A DNA stretch of 64,000 bases, from assembly GCF_947179165.1 (NCBI RefSeq), contig NC_077247.1, positions 46,792,935 to 46,856,934 on the forward strand, written 5' to 3'. The stretch is from Solanum dulcamara. Its lineage: Eukaryota; Streptophyta; Magnoliopsida; Solanales; Solanaceae. Position 1 is the stretch's first letter. Each line of letters starts with the position of its first letter. A program made the translations under genes and the position numbers. Shown in pieces: positions 1-11,554 of the stretch. The notes beneath the pieces are model-generated. The model saw only the letters and a program-made list of their open reading frames with translations, searched no databases and was not told where the DNA came from.

Positions 1-1085
1 AATTTCTCCTTATTTATATTTTCAAGGTGGTAATTTCAAGAGTTAATTGCTCATATTTATGATTTTACTTTGAATTATTTATATTTTCAAGAATAGCTAA
101 AAGAGAAAAGTGAAAAGTGGTATTCAATTTATGTCCTAATCTTTTTTTCCCCTTAATATATGTGTATTATCTCACAAATTCAGTTAATATATAATAGAGG
201 AAGTATTAAAAAACTATTTCTTCTTAATACTGTTTAATTTTTAAGAAATATTTAATAAATAAAAATATCTTAATAAATTATACTGTGCATTTTTTAATGA
301 ATGTTAAACTACATTAAAGTGACTCATTCTCAAACGGAAGGAAAATTTAAATTCATCATCACCATATATATGAACAATAAGAAACAAATAAGGTAATAGA
401 TGATGAGAGATGGCACATGTCTTCGTAAAGTAAAGGGGGTTTGAGAAAATGACATAAGTATGTATAATGCATGGGCAACTAAGCAATAAATGCAGAGGAA
501 GAGCTTTAAACTTATTACTCCCTCCATTTTTATTAGGGTGTTTCACACCCTTTAAGAAAAGAATATTAAGATATTAATTAAATATTGCTTTATATTTTTA
601 TCCTTATTAATTATTATCAAATTACTCTTTAAAGTGCCTGTACATTAATTAAAGTTTTTTGAACTTATCACACAAAAAATCTAAATAAAAGGTAAAAATG
701 GAAAAACAATCTAAAATATTTTGAAGATTGAACAATCAAGTTAATTTAAAATATAAAAAAAATATCTCAGTAATTCAATTATTTTGAATAAGGGGAGAGG
801 GAGTGGCTTTTATTTTCCAAAAATATTTTCCTGCATGCATGAGCTTTCTCAAAATCAACTTGCACTTATTCCCTGCCCCCAACATGAACTAGCTTGTTTC
901 TTTCTGCTACTAGTACTACTACTATTATTTTCATGTTTTATTGGGGCCAACATGTCACATGCTCATATTAAACAGATCAACCGTCCACCCCTAGAGAAAA
1001 ACAGAAGAATGAAAAGATCAAACATGCAAATAACAATATAATGCTTGGATGGGGAGTTTTGTTTGGGTATTTGATTATTTTTTTT
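1..1085. other. AT-rich intergenic DNA
   Basis: I see no gene here. Short open frames on both strands have no recognisable domain, and the base composition is uniformly AT-rich. A CTCCCTCC-type MITE end is visible near 521-560, but I cannot define its other end. Confidence 0.5.
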
Positions 1086-1089
1086 GATT

Positions 1090-1250
1090 TTTCATTTGGT
1101 GTTCGGAGCTTGTAGAGTCACGATTAAATTTGGATCGCGCACTGTAGGGCTTATTCCGAGTGGCGCTCCCAACAAAAAAAATTTCATTCCCAGAGTTCGA
1201 ACATGAAATTTCTAATTAAGGGTGAAACAGTCCCACCACAAACCCATATT
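1090..1250 (-). repeat. SINE-like dispersed repeat
   Basis: The segment stands out from its AT-rich surroundings by its GC content and contains a GTTCGAAC core that resembles a polymerase III B box read on the minus strand. Its wording (TGTTCGGAGC near one end, GGATCGCGCA and GGCGCTCCC in the middle) matches a dispersed repeat that I recall as common in Solanaceae. No TSD was established. Confidence 0.4.
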
Positions 1251-2276
1251 CATTTTTTTGGATATTTGATTATTAGCTGCATACTCCCTCCCTTCATTTT
1301 TATTACTACTATTTTGCACTCTTCTAATGAAAATATTAATAAGTGCTTATTTTACTTTATAAATCTAAATTTAATTACTAGTACTTCAATAAGTTTGAGA
1401 AATGATTATGCAATAATAAAAATTAAATTACATCATTGGCGTAGCCACATATAACTCAGGATGGCCAGTCGGACATTCTTCGTCAAAAAATTATATTGTA
1501 TATAAAAAATTGTACAAAATATATATGTCAAAACTTATTTTTCATACGTATATATTAAATCTTGGACACTCTTAATAAAATTTCTAATTTTGCCACTGAA
1601 TTAGATGAATATTAAATTCGCCATTTAATTTAGCTTTAAAAATTAGTCAATTGTTGGGGTATGACACATCCAATAAATATTAAAATGCATAAATTAAATG
1701 TTACTGTCCACTATTATCCTTTAGATTATTTCCAACTATTCTCTTAAAAATGTAAAATAGTTAAACATCTTATTAAATGAAAAGTAACTATGAAAAAAAA
1801 TAATCAATAATTCTCTTTAATTTTAAATAATTAACTTATTTTAAACTATGAGAAAAGTCCCAACAATTCATTTAATATGAATTACTTCCTCCTTTCATTT
1901 TTAGTTATCGTGTTGCGCTTTTCGAGAGTTTATTTGACTAATTTTTAAAGCTAAATTGAATTATATTAATTCAATATTTTAAAATAAAAATAAAAATATT
2001 CAAAAATTATACAAAAAGTATTACAAAATGGAAAAAATATATTTTAAAATATTAACCAAAACTCATATTATGTGACTTTCAAAAAAAAAACTATGACAAC
2101 TAAAAAGGAAAGACTAGAAAAATTAATTTTATTTCAATTGTTATGCAAAATGGTTCAAATATCCATCAAGCACTTCTTTCCCAAAACACGACATAATTCA
2201 TAGGGTCTAGGTTTTAATTTGTCAAGCTTGGTTTCCCCCGGGCTTCCACCTTGCTACATTTCCTCGAAAACAGTTG

Positions 2277-2534
2277 CTTTGTTTCGATTTATATGACACA
2301 ATTTGAATTTTAAGAGTTAAGCCTTTTAATTTCGATTGTAAATTTAAAAATAAATTTTATTTTTTAAAAATATAATTTTATATTTGAAAATAACATAAAA
2401 AAAACTCTATAAGTCATAATAAATAACAATTCAGAATACTTAAAAGACATTAAAAAAAATGACATTCAAGAAAAAATTCATTTGACTCTTGATATCCAAA
2501 AGTCTCGTATAAATTGAGACCGAGGGAGTATATG
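2277..2534. repeat. MITE of the 'CTCCCTCC' (Stowaway-like) type
   Basis: The right end reads GACCGAGGGAGTA and the left end reads TTTCGATTTATATGACAC, near-complementary to part of the right end (TCTCGTATAAATTGAGAC). The interior is AT-rich and non-coding. This is the usual look of plant Stowaway-like elements. The left boundary is approximate. Confidence 0.4.
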
Positions 2535-3124
2535 TTATATGGAGGTTTTTCCCATGCATTAATATTAGAAAAACATGGAATCGACTTTATTAGAGATTGC
2601 TTTATTTTTCAATATGAAACTTTTCGATGTGAATTTAAATTTAACACAAATATCAAATAACTAATCGAAAATCCGGAAATAAAAAACAATAGTATTAAAG
2701 AGGTAGGACAGTCAAATTAAAGAGGAGCAGAATTTAGTGAGACTGGGGGATTTTTTTTTTCCTTATAAAGATCTACAAACTGCTTTAACATTTTAATTTA
2801 CTTTCTTCTCTTGAAAGAGTGTGTTCTCAAAATTTAATTTTTAACTGACTTTGAAGTTGATCTAACCATTTTCTAAGTAAAAAAGTCTTTAACTCATGAA
2901 ATTTTAATATTTTTTCGAGCAAAATACATATTTCAAACACAACACTCTAATTTTTAATTGAACATCAAATATTATTTTTATTTCAAGTATCAGCAAATTC
3001 ATATTCAAACGTATGCCTAATTTCTCGGATAAGAGAGCCGTTCTCCTTGAGTTAAATTAGACCACCTTTAATTTCTCGACTCAAGTCTACATTTTTCTAA
3101 AAATTTAATATTAGATGGAGGAGG

Positions 3125-3285
3125 TTAGTCTTAATTAAGGACCCGGCCTTATCAAGAATTTTATGTGGAGCTCGCAAGAACAAAATTAAAGATGTGGTTT
3201 CATTTAATTTGATACGACATGAATCTTTACTTTTCCACTTGACATATGAACTACTGCTACCATAAAATAATTGATGAACTAAGAA
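3125..3285. repeat. Dispersed repeat, copy 1 (partner at 39,960)
   Basis: About 160 bp is repeated in the same orientation at 39,960-40,112. Shared phrases include AAGAATTTTATGTGGAGCTC, AAAGATGTGGTTTCATTTAA and CACTTGACATATGAACTACT. The repeat runs directly into the first unit of the 185-bp tandem duplication. It resembles no family I can name. Confidence 0.75.
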
Positions 3286-3631
3286 AGATCGTTTCACATA
3301 GATGTTCTGTGCCCAACTTGACCCTGCAAGGGCCTTATAAAATTTAAGAATAAAAGAAAGATTTTTTTTTTCAAAATTTATAGTAAAATATATGTTATTG
3401 ATATTTATCTTGCATTATAAATCATCTTATTATAGATTAAACAAGAAGTTAATAATTGATGAACTAAGAAAGATCGTTTCACATAGATGTTCTGTTCCCA
3501 ACTTGACCCTGCAAGGGCCTAATAAAATTTAAGAATAACAGAAAATTTATTTTCAAAATTTATAGTAAAATATATGTTATGGATATTTATCTTGCATTAT
3601 AAATCATCTTATTATAGATTAAACAAGAAGT
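3266..3631. repeat. Tandem duplication, two ~185-bp copies
   Basis: Copy 1 is 3266-3450 and copy 2 is 3451-3631. Both start AATAATTGATGAACTAAG, contain the phrase CTTGACCCTGCAAGGGCCT, and end with AAACAAGAAGTT. They differ by a few substitutions and a shortened T-run in copy 2, which points to a fairly recent event. No coding potential is conserved between them. Confidence 0.85.
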
Positions 3632-4696
3632 TTAAAGTTAAAACTATTACTTTTTTCGTCAAAACAAGTGTCGTTTTAGCTCATTTCACGTCCATTAAAG
3701 AAAAATATTTCCTCCATTTCAAAATAATTGAATTGTTGGAGTATTTTTTAGTATTCAAAATAATTGAATTGTTCACTATTCAATATAGATGTTGAAATTT
3801 TGTCCAATTTTACTCTTCATTAATTAAATTTTCAAGGATGAGTTCCAAGGACTTGATTTTCTTGGAAATTTTTTAGTACATTAATGTGATTTAACTTTTC
3901 ATTGACTATAATACTTTATATCTTCCAATTTTTCCCATTCATCTTCCTATCAAATTTGAAGAAAAAAAATTGCAAGAGAGTTAAGAGATTTTAGAGTATG
4001 ACATTTTTCTCATTCATCTTCCTAAATTTTAAAGTTTTTTTACTTCCAAAAATTTGTTGCCAATTTTAAGATATTTAAGATTGTTAGGACCAAAAATTTT
4101 ACCTCCAAAAATGCTAAACATATCTAGAGGGAGTAATATGTTAAGTAATTCTAAGGGACTTTTTTGGATTTTGTTTTAGAAATAAATGAATGAATTAAAT
4201 GAGTATTGGGAGTTAGTATGATCATTACTAATGTTTTGGAGTTTGAAAAAGGGCAAAAATGAAAAAAATGACTAATTTATGGTTTTTTTTCTTAAAATGT
4301 GTGCAATATTCCAATAATTCAATTATTTTTAAATGGAGAGAGTAATAAATACAAAATATAGTTTACTAAATTATCCTTATTTGTTAGATGTTTCTTGAAA
4401 ATTTACTATTACCAATAAAAAGAAGTAATTCTTTGATACCGTCTCTGTTCCTTTTTACTTGTTAAATTTTGACTTGACACATCTATTAAAAAAATAATGA
4501 TTGATATAGTGAGTTTACCATTTTACCCCTATTAATTGATAGAGTTTTAAATATATTTGCTCACTATATTTTTCAAAGACATTAACTCAATGTTAATAAA
4601 TTGAGGGTCTAATGGAAAGAATTTTTTTTTTCTTTTTTCTTGATTTGTAAAAAAGGAAGTCAAATTAAAAAATATTTGACAAGTAAATAGTAACGA

Positions 4697-6814
4697 TGTC
4701 ACGACCCAAAATGGGCCGTGAGTGGCACCCACACTTAACCTCCTGGGTGGGAGAACCAATAATATAAACCCCAACTAATACTAATAATGTGGAAGCTCAA
4801 ATAAATACGTTTTCCCCAAAACCTGAAAGTCATCACATTAAGGACATCTAACTTTTAAAATACTAAGTTTAGAATGTCAAACACTAAAATAAAATAAGTG
4901 ACATAGTTCGTGTCCGAACACTAAGGACATCATGTCGTGACTAAGAGAATTCATCGTCAGCTAGAAGGATAGCTCACCCTGAAATCTTATGAACTGGAGA
5001 CTGACTAGAGCTGAAGTCGAGTCGAAGCCGATGGAAGACTCACTGCACTCCACAAATAAAACAAAGAAAGATACAAGTAGGGGTCAGTACAGGACAACAT
5101 GTACTGAGTAGGTATCATCGGCCGACTCAAAATAGGGATCAATATGCAATAAGTAATAGCGGAAAATCAACCGTAGCACTTAATATGTGGCAACCAACAA
5201 GATCAAGATCAAGTGACAACACAATGAACAATTTCATAACCAATCAACAATATCAAGATCACACAGGAGGACTCATGCCTCCACATCACACTTTTTTGGA
5301 AAATGAGTTATTGGAGATTGGGTAGCATTAAGTCATTTTAAATTGTTCTTATTTTATATTACCGTGCCGGAATGTGACACCCGATCCAATAATACCGTGT
5401 CGGAACGTGACACCCGATCCAATAATACCGTGTCGGAACGTGACACCCGATCCAAATATACCGTGCCGGAATGTGACACCCGATCCAAATATACCGTGTC
5501 GGAACGTGACACCCGATCCAAATTAATTTATCATTCTTCATGATTACATTCCCCTTCATTAACAATATTTTATCAAGCCTTCTTTATTCAAGGCACCATT
5601 TTTGATAGGGCAAGTTCAAGATTATGGATTTCATGGCCTCGGGATTTCAGACCAATCACAACAACATAACAATCATCCAAACCACAACAATTAAATGTGT
5701 AGTAAACTTCACACATTACTCAATGAATATCAATCACTATTAAGAGTCTATCTATGATATAGAATAAAAACCATAACCTACCTCCATCGAAGAACCAAAG
5801 TAAAGCAAGCTAATCCACCAATGTCTTTCCTTTCTTCAATGCCTCAGACCAATTTCAATCTATCAAATATATAATATTTATAAGTAAACTAATCCGTAAA
5901 CACCAATATTATATATATGTTTAACCTATACCCAATAACTCACCCAATTCTATAGTCACGTTCCTAATCTTGATGCCACTTAACATGTAAACTCCCATAT
6001 TTTTTGAATTTTAAAACTAGGGTTAAACCTCAATTAAATTAAATAATCACTTTAAAATTTGAGCCTTTCGTAACGCTTCCGAACGATCAAAATCTATTCA
6101 AATACATAATCTTCATAAGAATACGAACTCAATGACACCCATATTGCTATATTTATTTTCGAATCAAAAATTGGGTCAAAAAGTCATTCCGAGTCATTGA
6201 AGTCAAATCTAAAATTTTCTTTTTGATTATGTTCGCTCATGATAAAATAAACTCACATGTCAAATTTCAGCTAAAACGGATCGTTATTCGACCCCCAAAT
6301 CAAGATTTTATGTGAAGAACCCTAGGGTCATATTTTCTTATTTCAACATTATTTCTCCACCAATATACCCTAAAAATATGTTCATAATCACATAAAAATT
6401 TAATGGAAAGGATGAAAATAATTACCTTGACGTTTTGAAATGAAAATTCCTATTTTTCTCTTCTCCTTTATTTTTCTTTTCCCTTTTCTTTTCTTTCTTC
6501 CTCCGTATTTTTTTTCCCTAGCTTCTGCGTTTGTTTTCTTGTTTGCGCCGCACCTTCCTCTTCTCTTTACTTTTCTAATTAAAATATAATTATGTATCAA
6601 AAGTAATAAATCCTATCCTTTTCCTTTAATAATTGGTATAGATTGTTAAATAAATTATCAACTTAGCCCCCTAATTAAATTAGTTATTTAAATTTACTCT
6701 CAACTAAATAATCATAGTTATCGAATGGTCCAAATACCTATTAAAAATTTACGGAATGAGTCTTTTATAAAATAAAAAGTTCTAGTTCTCAAAACGACCT
6801 AATGGGTCGTTACA
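4697..6814. mobile_element. Solo LTR (~2.1 kb) of an LTR retrotransposon
   Basis: The element starts TGTCACGACCC and ends GGGTCGTTACA, giving an 11-bp terminal inverted repeat with one mismatch and the canonical TG...CA ends. It is flanked by a perfect 5-bp direct repeat, AACGA, at 4692-4696 and 6815-6819, which is the target-site size made by LTR-element integrases. No gag or pol is present between the ends, so it is best read as a solo LTR left by LTR-LTR recombination. A related copy in the opposite orientation lies at 17,196-19,328. The length suggests a Gypsy-type LTR, but I cannot assign the lineage. Confidence 0.8.
5361..5525. repeat. 33-bp minisatellite, 5 units, inside the solo LTR
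   Basis: Five head-to-tail 33-bp units start ACCGTG(C/T)CGGAA(T/C)GTGAC and contain ACACCCGATCCAA. Because 33 is divisible by three, the array is open on both strands and gives spurious repetitive ORFs. Related units occur at the equivalent place in the second solo LTR (18,457-18,570). Confidence 0.9.
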
Positions 6815-7479
6815 AACGAAGAGAGTCTAAGAGTATAATTCAAAACACAATGTATTATTTTTTGTCTTAAATTTTTAAAGCGATAATTATTTTGAATTTT
6901 TTAATTTTATTTTATCAAAGTGACGGTTATTTTGAGATAAGGAATTAGTATTATTGGAAAATAAATAAGTATTAAAACTAAAGGTATACTTAAAATTAAT
7001 GAGGTTGGCCGCTTAATATTAGGATTGGTGGTACGAGGCAAATGCAGAGAAGGGAGGGGGGCACTTTGATTTGATGATATATATCAACGTGTGGGCAGTA
7101 GAGGATGGCCATATTGTTTTAATTGAAATGACATTTTGGTCTAATTAACTTAATTTCGTAAGATTGAGGGCACCCACTGCTCTTTCCTTCTCTGATTTGG
7201 ACTCATCAATGATTTAATAAAATCACTCCTCATATCTGAAAACAAAAACAAAACACAATATCCAAATTTAGCTCACTTATAATTGGAACAATTTTGCAAT
7301 TTTGTCTAGCTTATAATATTGTTAGTGCAATTTTCTATCATTCTCATGAAATGAAAAGCTTTATCCGGGTCTGTTCTGTCTTTGCTTGTTTCACTTAAAG
7401 ATTTAAGTTAGGTATATTGACTATTGACAATGTAATTTTATATATAGAATAATGCTATTTTGACCGATTAGTATATTAC

Positions 7480-8200
7480 GGACTAAGTCGTAGGAGTTGG
7501 TGTGAAGGATAAAATCAAATAATTTCGAGACTAAATTATAGTGGCACTTAAGTTGGTGTTTGGTTGACAAGTATGTAAGTTATCCCTCTTCTCGGGTGGT
7601 ATACTAATCCGGGATAAAATAGGTAAATGACAAACATATCCCTTTAAATATTTTTATACCTTACTTTTCACATTCATATGTATTTACATTATTTTTAGTA
7701 CCATAGATAACAACATTCACTCCTTATTTTTATGACAATTCTTCATATTTTTTTTATTAAAAAATTATACTATATAATATAATTTTTATTTATAAATTTA
7801 TTTGACTAATTCTTATGTTTATTTATATTTTGATTTCTCATAAAAATTTTTTACTTTAACAAACTTAAAATGAAAATTTTAAATTAAATAAGAAGAAAAT
7901 TTTATTTTTAAATAATACAGACATCATGAAAATACACACATAAAAATATTTAAAATAAAGAAGATGAAAGTTTTATTTTAAGAATGAATATTGAATAACT
8001 AAAGCTTGCAAAGAAAATATAAAAACTAAATAAAGTGAAGGGTATTTTTGTAAACAAATAACCTATTCTTAAAATTTATGCAATGCATATTATTTTGAAT
8101 ACAACAAACCAAACATTCAATAAGAAATAATCTCAGTATAACTTATTCCATCATAACTAGTCTCATCATAACTTGTATTCAAACCAAACGACCCGTTAAT
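7480..8200. repeat. MITE-like element ending in GGTCGTTTGGTT
   Basis: The right end reads ATAACTTGTATTCAAACCAAACGACC. Its reverse complement (starting GGTCGTTTGGTT) is partly matched near 7556 by GGTGTTTGGTTGACAAG. The 7480-7570 stretch (TCGTAGGAGTTGGTGTGAAG and following) resembles the start of the element at 31,366-31,555, so both probably belong to one family. A partial second copy of the right end follows at 8215-8320. Boundaries are approximate and no TSD was established. Confidence 0.45.
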
Positions 8201-9043
8201 CTATAAATATGGACTCTTTTCATTTTGAATATGACAAATCAAACAAGCAATAAAAAATACTCTCAGCATAACTTATTCAACATAACTAATTCTATTGTAA
8301 CTTGTATCCAAATCAAACTATACCGGATTCCTTCAGATAGTAGCATATTTCAATGGCCCAATACCATTCTAATGGGCTGTTCTAAGTTGGTGGTGTAATT
8401 TGATGCCCACTATTTTACTCAAACCATTTTTTTTTTTGGGTTCCTAATTAATTACCTTCTGGTAATATATAATAAAATGAACTTTACACTGAGGGATCAG
8501 ATTAGACTTGGTAAATTCCAACTTCAGAAAATAAAAGTTTGAAACTTCAGATCTCAAGTTTGAAATTTAATTTAGAAGTAACTAAAATTTAACAAACTCC
8601 GGCTAGGTTTAATTCTTACATCGGGCAACGGGCGTACTATTACTTCGATTCATACGAAGGACTCCAACTTCTTATATCTAAGAGTTTATTTATAAGGTGT
8701 ATACTTTATCTAAATCTCATAGTGAAAAAACCCAATTATAATTTATTCTTCATTTTTCTTAAATTACTCGATTTTCCTGATTTTTCCCAAATTTCTGATA
8801 CATTAGTGGTTCTTCTGATACATCACATTTTGGGTGTATAATAATTAATGCTGTTGATTTATTTATGGATAGTAACGTAATTTAAGTTAGGATTGATTGT
8901 TTCAATCAATTATCGTGCTAATTAAGAGAAATAATCCTTAAAAAACGTAACAGTTATGAAGAGAAAGAAAATCTCAAAAAACAGAGCATAACTGTGAACA
9001 AAAAATTCAATCCAAAATTTAATTTTCATCAAGATATTCATCT

Positions 9044-9390
9044 CGTTGACAAAACTTCAGACATAACAGCAAGAATATTGGACTCAAACAGGACCATTGA
9101 TGACATACCAGAACCAACTGCTGTATCATTCACAAGTGCAAGTCCTTCCTTAGGCTGCAGCTCAAAAAATCCATCTATAACTCCAGCAATGCGGAACGCT
9201 TCCTCAGCATTAAGTTTCTCACCATTGGGTCCAACAGCCTTGGAATTAGGCCTACTAGTGAGCAAACCAACAGTGTAGGACAACGGGACAAGATCACTCG
9301 AGGCAGTGATCGTGCCACGTAGAGGCAAACACGGGGTTTTATTGTTGTCGATCAACTTTGTAATTGCTTTCAAGATTTCAAATCAACAAG
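9044..9390 (-). pseudogene. Phenylalanine ammonia-lyase fragment
   Basis: About 115 codons on the minus strand read as the core of phenylalanine ammonia-lyase, the enzyme that deaminates phenylalanine at the entry to phenylpropanoid metabolism. Recognisable blocks, in order, are [46 protein letters not shown] and MVLFE. A full protein is about 700 residues, so over 80% is missing. Both ends run out abruptly: an in-frame stop precedes the FEIL block and another follows SEVLSTR. The Ala-Ser-Gly triad that forms the MIO cofactor reads Ala-Ser-Ser here, so even the active-site loop is altered. It borders a 52-bp minisatellite and looks like a captured or relocated gene fragment. Confidence 0.88.
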
Positions 9391-9880
9391 ATGTATCAGA
9401 AATATTAAAGCTTGATACATGATAATCTATTACAAAAATAAGATGTATCAGAATCATTAAATCTTGATACATGAGAATCTAATACATAAACAAGATGTAT
9501 CAGAATCATTAAATCTTGATACATGAGAATCTGATACATAAACAAGACGTATTAGAATCATTAAATCTTGATACATGAGAATCTGATACATAAATTAGAT
9601 GTATCAAAAGCAGTAAAGATTGATACATGAGAATCTGATACATAAACAGGATGTATCAGAATTGTTACATCTTGATACATGAGAATCTGATACATAAACA
9701 AGATGTAACAGAAGAACTAAAGCTTGATACATGAGAATATGGTACAAAAACAAGATGTATCAGAAGCAGTAAGGCTTGATAAATGAGAATCTGATACATA
9801 AACAAGATGTATTAAAAGCAGTCAAGTTTGATATATGAGAATATGATACATATACTTTCATCTTATATTCGAGTTTGATA
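9390..9880. repeat. 52-bp minisatellite, about 9 units
   Basis: Imperfect head-to-tail units of about 52 bp are built on GATGTATCAGAA, then CTTGATACATGAGAATC, then TGATACATAAACAA. Units differ by scattered substitutions. The same unit recurs at 10,285-10,475, on the other side of the Ulp1-like protease fragment. Each unit contains short inverted words (TGATACAT/ATGTATCA). Confidence 0.9.
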
Positions 9881-9994
9881 CATGAGAAAAACTTAAAAGT
9901 CTGTTAAATTGTTGAATAGCCAAAACAATGTTTACTATTGGTGCAAAAGCATAATTGTACATTTTACTACTATAAAATTCAAAAAAAAAACTAC

Positions 9995-10218
9995 TCGACG
10001 TCCATTGGTTCTCCTTGACTAGGAGAGATGAAATCTCTCTTAGGTTTTTTTGGATCGTCATTTTCGCTAACATAACCATTCTTGGCCTTCTGACAACCAT
10101 AATTCCACAATAGTGCGGCATATCTTGAATGGAAGAATTCGGCATGTAGAGCAATAGCTGGAATAGAAATTCCATCACTAAGATATTAGGCAAAAATAGA
10201 CAGGAAAACACCATAATC
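9995..10218 (-). pseudogene. Ulp1-like (C48) cysteine protease C-terminus
   Basis: Read on the minus strand, one frame gives RDYGVFLSIFA, a stop, then YLSDGISIPAIALHAEFF, then HSRYAALLWNYG, and ends about 30 residues later at a TAG. This matches the C-terminal end of plant Ulp1-like SUMO-protease-family proteins, many of them carried by transposons, where the motif is normally RDCG(V/L)F. Here the catalytic Cys is Tyr, and a GAA codon appears to have become TAA. The fragment is therefore inactive. The segment at 10,533-10,778 may be an upstream exon of the same relic; the intervening DNA contains the minisatellite. Confidence 0.75.
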
Positions 10219-10284
10219 CCTGCAAAAAAAGGAATACACAACTTTTAAAAAAATAAAATTGACATATAAATGATTTAAATACAA

Positions 10285-10475
10285 CTTGAACTCGATACAT
10301 AAACAGGATGTATTAGAAGCATTAAAGCTTGATATATGAGAATCTGATACATAAAAAAATGTATCAGAAGCAGTAAAACTTGATACATGAGAATTCGATA
10401 CAAAAATACGATGTATCAGAAGCATTAAAGCTTGATACATAAGAATCTGATACATAAACTAGATGTATCAGAACC
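10285..10475. repeat. 52-bp minisatellite, second block (~3.5 units)
   Basis: These units are the same GATGTATCAGAAGC/TTGATACATGAGAATC type as at 9390-9880. The block lies between the putative Ulp1-like exons, so it would be intronic in the ancestral gene. Confidence 0.85.
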
Positions 10476-10532
10476 AGTGAATCTTCAGAAAAAATGACAT
10501 TTTAAAAAAACACATTTTATATGAACTCATAC

Positions 10533-10778
10533 CTTTGGGAGATTAGGGCGTGTTGTAACCCCTTCAATCTGCTTGTCTGCTTCTTTGGGTGCATGTTGAA
10601 CAGGAGATTTCGACTTCAATTTCTCACGTAGCTTATCCATCACTGCTCGATTGTTACGATGTTTGGATCTAACCTCATCGCAATCTTCCCAAGATGAATC
10701 AGAACCCGATGAATCAAGAATTTCTTGATTTTCATTCAACTGTTTGAGACCAACACTAAAAGATGGAGCGGATTTCAT
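10533..10778 (-). pseudogene. Possible 5' exon of the Ulp1-like relic
   Basis: An 82-codon open frame starts MKSAPSFSVGLKQLNENQE and contains an acidic Ser-rich patch (DSSGSDSSWEDCDE) followed by a basic Lys/Arg helix-like stretch (VMDKLREKLKSKS). It ends at a good splice donor, CCCAAAG|GTATGAG. I do not recognise a domain. Its position and strand make it a candidate N-terminal or linker exon for the Ulp1-like fragment downstream, but this is inference only. Confidence 0.4.
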
Positions 10779-11397
10779 ATATATCAGTGAAGAATATGAG
10801 TAAAAAAAAATAAAAAGTTACAGAAGAAAACAGAGGAAATCGAATGAGGTGAGAATGAAGTGAGATTCCAGATAAGGAAAAACTTGAATATACCTTACTT
10901 AGAAGCTTGAAATTGAGTAATAGATGGACCGAAATTGAAAAAAAAACTGCCAACGACGAAGCTATAGATTAGGCGTGAATTTAGGATAGTTGAGTGAAGT
11001 TAAATGTGATGTATCTGTGAGATGGAGAGATAGTTAAAAAAAAGAGAAATTTTTAATATTTTTTTATATGATAAAAAATATTAATAAATATAATATTATA
11101 ATATGTGTAAGTAAGTAATTTTCCCTTAAAACCCAATATCTTATACATCACTGGCCACATAGTCCACAACGTCCTATAAAATTTGGCCTTTCAAGGCTTG
11201 CTCCGCCAAGTTCAAGGGAAACTCTTTAAACAATTAGTCACTATATTGGGCCTTTTCAGAATATCCAATCCAAGCTTCCACCAAATAATGTTTTTGTCCT
11301 TTACGAGCAAAGCCAATCCAAATGGGCCCTAAAAAGGAAAACAACACAGGTGGAAACGAGGGAGAAATTACTTTTGTTAAGGCATCTGCTTTATCAT

Positions 11398-11421
11398 TCC
11401 CCCCCCCCCCCCTTTTTTTTT
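11398..11421. repeat. C-run followed by T-run
   Basis: An uninterrupted run of about 14 C is followed by about 9 T, roughly 135 bp before the start codon of phospholipase gene A1. It could be 5' UTR or promoter. Homopolymers of this length are prone to sequencing error. Confidence 0.8.
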
Positions 11422-11554
11422 CCCTGTTTCCAGAGTGTTCCTCTTTGCTTAGCTCTTTCCTAAAGTAGAAGAAGAAATTTGGAAGAGATCTGCTCTACCG
11501 GATCTTCAAAATTAGTACCACTTGTAATTACTCCATATTTATTGGAGTATCTAT

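Noticed and set aside
5343..5565. Open frames with repeating DTRS/CHVP-type peptides on both strands
   Set aside because: They are products of the 33-bp minisatellite, whose unit length is a multiple of three. There is no start context, domain or conservation.
9390..9880. CRISPR-like array of regular repeats
   Set aside because: Repeats are head-to-tail without unique spacers, and the window is a plant nuclear genome. It is a minisatellite.
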